In this document: in pieces, positions 1 through 5,499 of the stretch
How positions within the stretch are numbered: position 1 is the stretch's first letter
Layout: every line of letters begins with the position of its first letter
Assembly (NCBI GenBank): GCA_945982465.1
Contig: CAMFSB010000032.1
Span: 1-10,403 of the forward strand
Direction of reading: 5' to 3'
DNA: 10,403 bases
Origin: an uncultured Faecalibacterium sp.
Lineage (GTDB): Bacteria; Bacillota; Clostridia; Oscillospirales; Ruminococcaceae
Translations under genes and position numbers: made by a program
The notes under the pieces: model-generated
Told to the model about the DNA's origin: nothing
The model's input: the letters and a program-made list of their open reading frames with translations, nothing else
Database searches by the model: none

Positions 1-820
1 CTGCCCGCTGGGCAGGCTGCCGCGGGCCGCCGGGCCGGGCGGCGCGCTACGCTGCGCGAACAACCACTGCTTTGACCGCGCACGGGAGGGCTACTGGAAC
101 CTTTTGCCCGTGCAGGCCATGCGCACCAAAGCCCCCGGCGACAGCAAAGAGATGGTGGCCGCCCGCCGCGCCTTTTTGCAGGCGGGGTATTACGCCCCGT
201 TCGGGCAGGCGCTGGGCCGGCTGTGTCTGGCGGCCCGCCCCCGGGCCGATGGGCCGCTGCGCGTGGCGGACGCGGGCTGCGGCGAGGGCTGGTACGACCG
301 GGCCGTGGCGCAGGCGTTCCGCCAGGCGGGCCGCCCGCTGGAACTGGCCGGGTTTGACATTGCAAAGCCCGCCGTGCGCCTGGCCGCCAAAGCTTTGCCC
401 GAAGCGCAGTACGCGGTGGCGTCCAGCTTTGCCGCCCCGGTGCCGGACGGCTGGGCCGACGTGGTGCTGAACATCTTTTCGCCCATGGCCCGGCAGGAAT
501 TTTTCCGGCTGCTGCGCCCGGGCGGGCGGCTGATCTACGCCGTGCCCGGCCCGCGCCATCTGTACGGCTTAAAGCAGGTATTGTACGATACGCCCTACGA
601 AAACCCCGTGCAGACGGTGGCCTACGAGGGCTTTGCGCCGCTGGACGAAGTAAGCGTAAGCGGGCGCATCACGGTGCCGGCCCAGCTTACGGCCAGCCTG
701 TTCGCCATGACTCCCTATTACTGGAAAACCCCGCGGGACGGCGCGGCGCGCCTGGCCGCCTGCGGAAGCCTGGAAACCGAGATCGAATTCCGTTTTCTGG
801 TGTTCGGGCGGCAGGGCTGA
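1..820 (+). CDS. rlmA: 23S rRNA (guanine-N1)-methyltransferase, RlmA family (5' end outside window)
   Basis: An S-adenosylmethionine-dependent enzyme that methylates N1 of a guanine in hairpin 35 of 23S rRNA; in Gram-positives the usual target is G748 (RlmA-II), in Gram-negatives G745. The reading frame is open from base 2, so the true start lies upstream. The first codons encode the end of the N-terminal zinc finger: Cys at 2-4, Cys at 53-55, then NNHCFDRAREGYWNLLPVQ, which closely matches the family's H-FD-A-EGY-NLLPVQ signature. Next comes PGDSKEMVAARRAFL-AGYY, then the SAM-binding loop VADAGCGEGWYD, and later LLRPGGRLIYAVPGPRHL and the MTPYYW motif, all in the order seen in E. coli RlmA. 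The C-terminus is complete (TGA 818-820). A strong terminator follows 23 bases later, so this is the last gene of its transcript. Family assignment is very secure; the exact target guanine is inferred. Confidence 0.93.
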   Translation, partial: CPLGRLPRAAGPGGALRCANNHCFDRAREGYWNLLPVQAMRTKAPGDSKEMVAARRAFLQAGYYAPFGQALGRLCLAARPRADGPLRVADAGCGEGWYDRAVAQAFRQAGRPLELAGFDIAKPAVRLAAKALPEAQYAVASSFAAPVPDGWADVVLNIFSPMARQEFFRLLRPGGRLIYAVPGPRHLYGLKQVLYDTPYENPVQTVAYEGFAPLDEVSVSGRITVPAQLTASLFAMTPYYWKTPRDGAARLAACGSLETEIEFRFLVFGRQG

Positions 821-842
821 CCGCCGGAGAAAGCATAAAAAC

Positions 843-884
843 AAGAGAGCCTGCTGTCTGTTTTTCAGTCAGCAGGCTCTCTTT
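843..884. terminator. bidirectional intrinsic terminator between rlmA and the SDR gene
   Basis: A perfect 14-bp inverted repeat (843-856 with 870-883) has a 13-base spacer that can pair a further 3 bp around a TTTTT loop. A short T-rich stretch (CTTTATTT) follows on the plus strand and a TTTTT run follows on the minus strand. It sits between the convergent ends of rlmA (820) and the SDR gene (901), so it likely stops both transcripts. Confidence 0.88.
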
Positions 885-900
885 ATTTGGAAATACAGCC

Positions 901-1722
901 TTACTTTACGAACTTTTTGCCCACGATGCTGCCGCCGTCGCACAGAATGTCCACACCGGCCAGATAGCCGTTGCGCTCGTCCGCCACGGTGGCCAGCGCA
1001 TAGCCCAGCTCGTCGGGGGTGCCCATGCGGCGCTCGGCGCAGGTTTTCAGCAGCGCGCCGCCCTCGCCCGATTCCAGCTTGCCCATATCCGTGTCGATCA
1101 GGCCGGGGCTCAGCGAACAGACCCGGATGCCCTGTTCGCCGTAGGCAAAAGCGCATTTGGCTGCGTACCAGATCACGAATTTTTTCGAAAGACCGTACGC
1201 CAGACCCGAGGATTTGTAGTTGTCCTTCAGCAGACCGCACAGGCCCAGGATCTTCTTCAGAAAGGCGGCTTCGTCTTTCTCGGCCAGCTCAAACCAGCTT
1301 TTGCGCGCCAGAAGATCCGGCAGCAGGTAAGCAGAGTTGGAGGATACATCCACGATCACGCTGCCCGGCTTCATGCGGCGGGAAAATTCCTCGTTCACAT
1401 ACACCGTGCCCAGAGCGTTGACCCGCAGCAGCTGTTCGGGCTTTGCCATCGCCGGCGAGAGCCCTGCGGCGTGAATCACGTTTTTGATCTCGCCCAGACT
1501 TTGGGCGTAGTCGGCCAGCTCGGCCACCTGCTCCCGCCTGGAGGTATCGCAGGTCTTGGCATGGGCTTCATAGCCCAGCGCTTCCAGCCCGGCGACGGCT
1601 TGTTCCAGCTTGGAAAGGGTACGGCCGGTCAGGACGATGATTTTGTCTTTCGGCAGATGGCGGGCGGCAGCCAGCCCCATGCCGCTGCCGCCGCCGGTGA
1701 TAACACACACGTTTTTCATCAT
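901..1722 (-). CDS. SDR-family oxidoreductase (classical, with long Ser-Tyr insertion)
   Basis: Cytosolic NAD(P)-dependent short-chain dehydrogenase/reductase, 273 aa. Seen: cofactor loop TGGGSGMG (9-16), HAAG (84-87, the NNAG equivalent), active-site tetrad Asn102, Ser128, Tyr176 and Lys180 (YGLSK), and SPGLIDTDM (205-213). After the second strand the motif is TGR with no acidic residue, which favours NADP(H). Ser128 and Tyr176 are 48 residues apart instead of about 13. A helical insertion of roughly 35 residues (about 135-170) recalls the 3-alpha-hydroxysteroid dehydrogenase/carbonyl reductase branch. The start at 1722 is chosen because GGGAAGAGG lies 4 bases upstream; the next codon is also ATG (1719). 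The open frame extends to 1794, but that would run through the promoter. Divergent from tetR and probably repressed by it. Substrate unknown: a steroid, bile acid, quinone or other carbonyl are all possible. Confidence 0.9.
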   Translation of the reverse strand: MMKNVCVITGGGSGMGLAAARHLPKDKIIVLTGRTLSKLEQAVAGLEALGYEAHAKTCDTSRREQVAELADYAQSLGEIKNVIHAAGLSPAMAKPEQLLRVNALGTVYVNEEFSRRMKPGSVIVDVSSNSAYLLPDLLARKSWFELAEKDEAAFLKKILGLCGLLKDNYKSSGLAYGLSKKFVIWYAAKCAFAYGEQGIRVCSLSPGLIDTDMGKLESGEGGALLKTCAERRMGTPDELGYALATVADERNGYLAGVDILCDGGSIVGKKFVK

Positions 1723-1744
1723 GATTCCTCTTCCCTTTTTGCGG

Positions 1745-1773
1745 TTGAAATATTCTGACAGATACAGTATAGT
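1745..1773 (+). promoter_or_regulatory. predicted sigma-A promoter of the tetR gene
   Basis: TTGAAA at 1745-1750, a 17-base spacer, then TATAGT at 1768-1773. Transcription would begin near 1780, giving a leader of about 85 bases that carries operator copies 1 and 2. Its -10 overlaps the -10 of the opposing SDR promoter by four bases. Confidence 0.65.
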
Positions 1774-1794
1774 AAAGCAAAGAATGTCGCACAA
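1766..1794 (-). promoter_or_regulatory. predicted promoter of the SDR gene
   Basis: Read on the minus strand: TTGTGC (1794-1789), 17-base spacer, TATACT (1771-1766). The -10 is good (5/6); the -35 is weak (3/6). Operator copy 1 (1785-1800) covers the -35 hexamer, so a bound repressor would block polymerase directly. Confidence 0.55.
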
Positions 1795-1800
1795 GCGTCA
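1785..1800. promoter_or_regulatory. putative TetR operator, copy 1
   Basis: TGTCGCACAAGCGTCA fits the TGTCG-N6-CGWCA pattern shared with copies 2 and 3 (11/16 identical to copy 3, 10/16 to copy 2). It is an imperfect 7+2+7 dyad. It overlaps the -35 of the SDR promoter and the expected tetR transcription start. Confidence 0.5.
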
Positions 1801-1813
1801 ATGCAGGCCTGTA

Positions 1814-1829
1814 TGTCGAATGTCCGACA
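1814..1829. promoter_or_regulatory. putative TetR operator, copy 2
   Basis: TGTCGAATGTCCGACA: 7-bp arms with one mismatch around a 2-base centre, and 13/16 identical to copy 3. It is flanked by an outer inverted repeat TGTATG (1810-1815) / CATACA (1830-1835). Its centre is 29 bases from that of copy 1. A further half-like ATGTCGG lies at 1841-1847. Dyads of this size in a tetR-target intergenic region are typical TetR-family operators. Confidence 0.6.
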
Positions 1830-1866
1830 CATACACAAAAATGTCGGGGCTTCAGGGAGGCTCGAT

Positions 1867-2466
1867 ATGGAACAAAAGAAGGAATATCGCAGCGCAGCGC
1901 GGTCGCGACGGCTGATCCGGCGCGCCTTTCTGGAGCTGCTGGACGAGCGGCCGTTCGAAAAGATCACGGTGCTGGAACTGGCCGAACGCGCCGATGTGAA
2001 CCGCTCTACCTTTTACGCCCACTACCCGGATATTTTCGGCGTGGTGGAGGAGATCCAGGACGAGATTCTGGAGGCCCACTTGAAGCTGTTCGACCATCTG
2101 GAATACCGGGAACTGCTGCGCGACCCGCTGCCCTATCTGCAGAGCATGGCCGATATGGTGGAGGAAATGATCGCGCTGAACCGCAAAATCGGCCGGGATG
2201 CGCCGCTGCGCCGCAGCTTGGGGGTGTACAGCCGGGCGATCGTGGAAAATATGCTGCTGCGCTCGGATGTGCCGGATGAGATCCGCGGCGAGCCGGCCTT
2301 TGCGGTGCGTACCCAGTTCTTTCTGGGCGGCATCATCAACACCTTTCTGCAGTGGGCAGAGGGCCGCCTTGCCTGCCCCAAAGAGGTCGTCTGCGCCCAG
2401 ATTGCCCAGATGATCCGCCAGTCGGCGTCGGATTTTCTGGAAAAGGACTGGATGCCGCGGGAATAA
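1867..2466 (+). CDS. TetR/AcrR-family transcriptional regulator
   Basis: DNA-binding one-component regulator, 199 aa, the usual TetR length. The N-terminal helix-turn-helix is clear: RRLIRRAFLELLDERPFEKITVLELAERADVNRSTFYAHY (split here into its helices: about 14-28, then 33-53 with the recognition segment VNRSTFYAHY). The C-terminal part (about 55-199) is all-helical, with a conserved-looking FFLGGIINTFLQWAEG near 151-166 typical of TetR C-terminal dimer/ligand domains. The start at 1867 is chosen because GGAGG at 1856-1860 is spaced 6 bases away; an upstream in-frame ATG at 1801 has no such site and falls within the operator region. It is divergent from the SDR gene and followed by the epimerase gene. 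It probably represses itself and both neighbours through the TGTCG-N6-CGWCA sites. The inducer is unknown, plausibly a substrate of the SDR enzymes. Confidence 0.92.
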   Translation: MEQKKEYRSAARSRRLIRRAFLELLDERPFEKITVLELAERADVNRSTFYAHYPDIFGVVEEIQDEILEAHLKLFDHLEYRELLRDPLPYLQSMADMVEEMIALNRKIGRDAPLRRSLGVYSRAIVENMLLRSDVPDEIRGEPAFAVRTQFFLGGIINTFLQWAEGRLACPKEVVCAQIAQMIRQSASDFLEKDWMPRE

Positions 2467-2517
2467 GCCCGAAAAAGCTGTTAAAAAACGGTTAAAATCC
2501 AGCCTGTTTTCTGTATT

Positions 2518-2533
2518 TGTCGGATTTCCGTCA
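2518..2533. promoter_or_regulatory. putative TetR operator, copy 3
   Basis: TGTCGGATTTCCGTCA, a 7+2+7 dyad with one mismatch, matches copy 2 at 13 of 16 positions. Its left flank also extends the match: TGTATTTGTCGGA (2512-2524) equals 12 of 13 bases of the reverse complement of 1823-1835. It ends 18 bases before the epimerase -35. Confidence 0.55.
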
Positions 2534-2551
2534 GAAGTGGTATCCTGTTTG

Positions 2552-2580
2552 TTGTTTTCTACTGTTCGTGCCCCTATAAT
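2552..2580 (+). promoter_or_regulatory. sigma-A promoter of the epimerase gene
   Basis: TTGTTT (2552-2557), 17-base spacer, perfect TATAAT (2575-2580). Transcription would begin near 2587, about 35 bases before the ATG. The gene thus has its own promoter and does not depend on read-through from tetR; I see no clear terminator in 2467-2550. Confidence 0.75.
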
Positions 2581-2621
2581 CGAAGCCGTAAGCAAGAGGT
2601 ACGAAACAAGGAGGAGCAACG

Positions 2622-3647
2622 ATGAAAGACGAACGCATCTATCTGCTGACCGGCGCAGCCGGTTTTCTGGGTTCCAATATCTGCCTGCAGTTGCTGGAAA
2701 AGGGCGTGCAGGTGCGCGCACTGGTGCTGCCCGGCGATAAATCCGCAAAATACATCCCCGAACAGGTCGAGATCGTCTACGGCGATCTGTGCGATGCGGC
2801 CTCGCTGGAGCCGTTTTTCACCGTGCCGGAGGGCAGGCGTTCGGTCATCATCCACTGCGCGAGCATGGTCACGGTGAACCCCGACTACTCCGAAAAGCTG
2901 ATGGCCGTCAATGTGGGCGGCACGCGCAACATCATCACCCAATGTCTGGCCCACCCGGAATGCGAAAAAATGGTGTACGTCAGCTCTACCGGCGCCATCC
3001 CGGAGCTGCCTGCCGGCACCCGCATTTCCGAAGTGGATCATTTTGAACCCAACGACCCCGAAAAGGTGGTGGGCGCTTACAGTCAGAGCAAGGCCAAGGC
3101 CAGCCAGATGGTGCTGGACGCGGTGCGCGTGATGGGGCTGAACGCCTGCATCGTACACCCCAGCGGCATCCTCGGCCCCTATGACCACGCCATCGGTGAG
3201 ACCACGGGCACGGTCATCCAGATCATCAAGGGCGAAATGCCCGTGGGAATGCAGGGGTCGTTCAACCTGTGCGACGTGCGCGATCTGGCCGCCGGCACCA
3301 TCGCCGCCGTGGACAAGGGCCGCAAGGGCGAGTGCTATATTCTGGCCAATGAGACCGTCACCCTGAAAGAGATGTGCGAGATGCTGCACGCAGAATGCAA
3401 CTGCCAGAAAATCGCCTTCTATCTGCCGCTGAATTTGGCCGACAAGCTGGCCGGTATGCTGGAAAAGCAGGCCAAAGCCCGCGGCGAAAAGCCGCTGATG
3501 ACCACTTTCTCGGTGTACAATCTGGCCCGCAACAACGAGTTTGACTGCACCAAGGCCAAAACCGAGCTGGGCTACACCACCCGCCCGTATCAGGAGACTC
3601 TCCACGATGAGGTGGCCTGGCTCAAGCAGGAAGGGTTGATCGACTGA
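2622..3647 (+). CDS. NAD-dependent epimerase/dehydratase family protein (extended SDR, 3-beta-HSD/DFR-like)
   Basis: Cytosolic extended-SDR oxidoreductase, 341 aa. Seen: N-terminal Rossmann motif LLTGAAGFLGSNI (G11, G14, G17), GDL at 54-56, HCAS at 78-81, VNVGGTRNI (97-104), YVSSTGA (119-125) with the catalytic Ser/Thr, Tyr153 and Lys157 in AYSQSK, and VHPSGILGP (178-186), as in dihydroflavonol-4-reductase, aldehyde reductase and 3-beta-hydroxysteroid dehydrogenase relatives. No sugar-nucleotide context is nearby, so a small-molecule carbonyl/alcohol reductase seems likelier than a sugar epimerase. The start is fixed by AAGGAGG (2608-2614), 7 bases before the ATG. It has its own promoter and an upstream TetR operator, pairing it with the divergent SDR at 901-1722. 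Substrate not determinable; an oxidation/reduction pair acting on one hydroxyl is possible. Confidence 0.9.
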   Translation: MKDERIYLLTGAAGFLGSNICLQLLEKGVQVRALVLPGDKSAKYIPEQVEIVYGDLCDAASLEPFFTVPEGRRSVIIHCASMVTVNPDYSEKLMAVNVGGTRNIITQCLAHPECEKMVYVSSTGAIPELPAGTRISEVDHFEPNDPEKVVGAYSQSKAKASQMVLDAVRVMGLNACIVHPSGILGPYDHAIGETTGTVIQIIKGEMPVGMQGSFNLCDVRDLAAGTIAAVDKGRKGECYILANETVTLKEMCEMLHAECNCQKIAFYLPLNLADKLAGMLEKQAKARGEKPLMTTFSVYNLARNNEFDCTKAKTELGYTTRPYQETLHDEVAWLKQEGLID

Positions 3648-3653
3648 CTTTTG

Positions 3654-3681
3654 TCCGGGCTGTGCGGTGGTCCAGCCCGGA
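3654..3681. repeat. hairpin immediately after the epimerase gene
   Basis: A perfect 9-bp inverted repeat, TCCGGGCTG (3654-3662) / CAGCCCGGA (3673-3681), with a 10-base loop, starts 6 bases after the stop codon. No T-run follows, so it is more likely a 3'-end stabilising structure or attenuated terminator than a full terminator. Confidence 0.6.
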
Positions 3682-3743
3682 ACGATGCAGAGCCGGCAGC
3701 TTTTACCGGCAGTAATGTAAGCGATCTCTCTCCTTTTTATCAT

Positions 3744-3797
3744 GCACAGCGGCCGCAGGTACGCACGCAATGGTGCGTAGACCGGCGGCCGCTGTGC
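3744..3797. repeat. two-tier palindromic element
   Basis: An outer perfect 13-bp stem (3744-3756 with 3785-3797) encloses an inner perfect 7-bp stem TACGCAC (3760-3766) / GTGCGTA (3773-3779), helped by GG/CC pairing between the tiers. TGTTTT follows on the plus side, so it may also terminate transcription. The GCGGCCGC core and the nested symmetry resemble a REP-like intergenic palindrome, but only one copy is in the window. Confidence 0.6.
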
Positions 3798-3851
3798 TGT
3801 TTTGGGCGAAAAAAGCCCGCATCCGGAAACGACCCGGAGCAGGCGGCATAA

Positions 3852-3885
3852 AAGCGGCGGGGCATCTGCCCCGCCGCTTGTTTTT
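3852..3885. terminator. strong intrinsic terminator, probably bidirectional
   Basis: A 12-bp perfect GC-rich stem (3852-3863 with 3868-3879), an ATCT loop, then GTTTTT on the plus strand and TTTT on the minus strand. It ends the epimerase transcript and could also stop minus-strand transcription from the small gene at 4106-4432. Confidence 0.88.
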
Positions 3886-4105
3886 GTGTGTGCCGTGGCG
3901 CAAACATCAATGGACGCAGCGTTCGGCCCGGCGTAACCGGACACAGAACCTGTTTTTTATCGCTGCCGCATACCGCCGGAACAGCCTTTTTCCGGCATTC
4001 GGCCCTGTTTTCCTGCGATTTATCCGGCTCATTGCGGGAAACGCCCTGCCTGCCGATCAAAAACCTGGCGCATCCGGACTGCCCGGGCTATGCGAAAACC
4101 GACTC
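3886..4105. other. intergenic stretch without a supported gene
   Basis: Open frames here lack ribosome binding sites and family resemblance. The only structure seen is a 6-bp inverted repeat CCGGAA (3976-3981) / TTCCGG (3990-3995). It probably serves as the 3' flank of the minus-strand gene that ends at 4106. Confidence 0.4.
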
Positions 4106-4432
4106 TTACAGCCGAGGAAAAATATCCGGCGGTTCGGGCAGAAACAGATCGTCCGGACTGCGCGGCGTTTCCGGCCGGCTGCCGGGCTGTGCCGGATCCG
4201 GTTTGCCGCAGCCGCAGCCGTTTTCTGCGCTGCTGTCTGTTTCGCTGCCTGCCGTGCGGCCATTCTGGGAATCGTTCTGCGCTATGCCCGGTTCCGCCCC
4301 GTCAAACCCATGCCGCCGGCCGTCCGGCGAAGCATCGCCGCCCTGGGCGGCGGTGTCGGCGCAGGGCATGCCTGCGTACTCGGCCGCCGGGCCCAGATCC
4401 AGCCAGAACAGGTCGCGTTCCATGTCTTTCAT
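4106..4432 (-). CDS. small acidic hypothetical protein
   Basis: 108 aa, no family recognised. The start at 4432 (MKDMERDLFWLDLG) is supported by a near-ideal AGGAGGTG Shine-Dalgarno (4448-4441), 8 bases upstream; an in-frame ATG at 4489 has no such site and would cross the inverted repeat. The chain is hydrophilic and acidic, rich in Asp, Gly, Ser and Pro, with no signal peptide or membrane segment. A short structured-looking N-terminus (1-25) is followed by a disordered, low-complexity middle (about 25-70), a CGCG cluster (73-76) and a Pro-rich tail ending PPDIFPRL. It is divergent from the LCP-like membrane protein, which may hint at a shared envelope role, but that is only context. The strong ribosome site is the main reason to believe it; it could still be a spurious frame in GC-rich DNA. 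Confidence 0.55.
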   Translation of the reverse strand: MKDMERDLFWLDLGPAAEYAGMPCADTAAQGGDASPDGRRHGFDGAEPGIAQNDSQNGRTAGSETDSSAENGCGCGKPDPAQPGSRPETPRSPDDLFLPEPPDIFPRL

Positions 4433-4445
4433 GTCGAAAACACCT

Positions 4446-4494
4446 CCTGTGTGCATACAGTCTCTCCCGGCGGGCCATGCTTTATGCACACTGG
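4446..4494. promoter_or_regulatory. inverted repeat in the divergent intergenic region
   Basis: CCTGTGTGCATA (4446-4457) and TATGCACACTGG (4483-4494) are reverse complements at 11 of 12 positions, with 25 bases between. The left arm overlaps the Shine-Dalgarno of the minus-strand gene. It could be a double operator or an mRNA hairpin affecting that gene's translation. A possible weak plus-strand promoter (TCGAAA 4434-4439, 16 bases, TACAGT 4456-4461) touches it. Confidence 0.5.
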
Positions 4495-4536
4495 AATTTC
4501 CTGCGCTGCGTGCGCAGACGAGAGGTGGAACGAACC

Positions 4537-5499
4537 ATGCGGGCCGGAGGCTTCAAAACCTTTTGGATCTCCTTTTTTCTGACAGCGGCGGTGCTGGCGC
4601 CCCTGATCGCGGGTACCCTGCTGTGGGTGCAGGTGCGCAGCGACCGGGCCGGCCGGGTCAGCCAGAGCGAAAGCGGCATTGCCATCCGGGAGCCCACCAC
4701 CCAAAACCAGCTGACCGTGCTGGTGGCGGTGGCTGGCGACCAGCCCGCCTTTGTGCTGGCCCGGCTGGACGCCCCGGCCAACACGCTGCGGCTGGCGGTC
4801 ATCCCGGCGGAGGGGGTGGTGCTGGCCGGGCAGGAGCCGGTAACCCTGGCCGAAAGCTACGCGGCCGCCGGCCCCGCCCGGGCCGCCCAGCTGCTGCAAA
4901 GTACGCTGGGGGTGCCCATCAACCGGTATCTGGCCCTGACGGTCGAAACGCTGGCCGGCGTGCTGGGCGACGCGGGCCGCATGCGGGCCGCCCTTTCGGG
5001 CGCGCTGTCCGCCGCCGAGCTGGAACGCTGCGGCTTTACCGGCGAAGCGGCGGACTGGACGGTCAGCACCGCCCATCAGGCGCTGCTGACTTTGCAGCGC
5101 CGCAGCGAGGAAAACGGCCTTTCGGCCGCGTCGGTGGCCCGGGCGCGGGCCGCCTTGTGGGAGGCAGCCGCCCGCCAGCAGCTGGAGCAGCTGCCCACGG
5201 CCCTGCCCCAGGGGCTGCGCAGTGCGTCCGCCAGCCTGCTGACCAGCTTTGCCGCCCAGGACTACTACACGCTGGCCGATACGCTGGAATTTTTGGCCAA
5301 CCGCGCCGCCGAGCCGCAGGCCGACGTGCTGCCCGGCGACTGGAACGCCGCCGCCCGCCGCTACGAGTTTTCGGACGATACGCTGGCGTATCTCCAGGCC
5401 TTTTTCAGCGCATCGGCCGCGGCTTCGGCCTCAGAGGGCGGCAGCGCGCCGTACCCCAGCACCACGGTGGAGGGCGGGCAGGCCGCCCCGGAGGCATGA
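4537..5499 (+). CDS. membrane-anchored LytR-CpsA-Psr (LCP)-like protein
   Basis: 320 aa. One membrane segment (about 9-31) near the N-terminus places the rest outside the cell. Residues about 58-145 resemble a reduced LCP domain: QLTVLVAVAG, LRLAVIPAEGVV where LCP proteins have a PRD motif, LAESYAAAGPARAAQLLQSTLGVPINRYLAL, and a GD-G end. True LCP enzymes transfer wall polymers to peptidoglycan using conserved Arg and Asp residues; these are not evident here (PAE replaces PRD), so catalysis is doubtful. The start at 4537 has AGAGGTGG 8 bases upstream and puts the membrane segment at the right place; upstream in-frame ATGs would add a Cys/Arg-rich stretch. Its last 46 codons are antisense to the end of the MocR gene. 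The tail after about residue 290 is Ser/Ala/Gly low complexity, as if an earlier stop had been lost. Confidence 0.75.
   Translation: MRAGGFKTFWISFFLTAAVLAPLIAGTLLWVQVRSDRAGRVSQSESGIAIREPTTQNQLTVLVAVAGDQPAFVLARLDAPANTLRLAVIPAEGVVLAGQEPVTLAESYAAAGPARAAQLLQSTLGVPINRYLALTVETLAGVLGDAGRMRAALSGALSAAELERCGFTGEAADWTVSTAHQALLTLQRRSEENGLSAASVARARAALWEAAARQQLEQLPTALPQGLRSASASLLTSFAAQDYYTLADTLEFLANRAAEPQADVLPGDWNAAARRYEFSDDTLAYLQAFFSASAAASASEGGSAPYPSTTVEGGQAAPEA

Noticed and set aside
1471..1915. Plus-strand frames crossing the SDR-tetR intergenic region
   Set aside because: They overlap the SDR coding sequence antisense, cross the promoters, and lack family resemblance.
2574..3944. Long minus-strand open frame opposite the epimerase gene
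   Set aside because: The plus strand encodes a clear extended SDR with promoter and ribosome site; the antisense product has no recognisable motif.
3740..4060. Minus-strand 106-codon frame
   Set aside because: It has a TTG start, no ribosome site, and runs through the terminator and two-tier palindrome.
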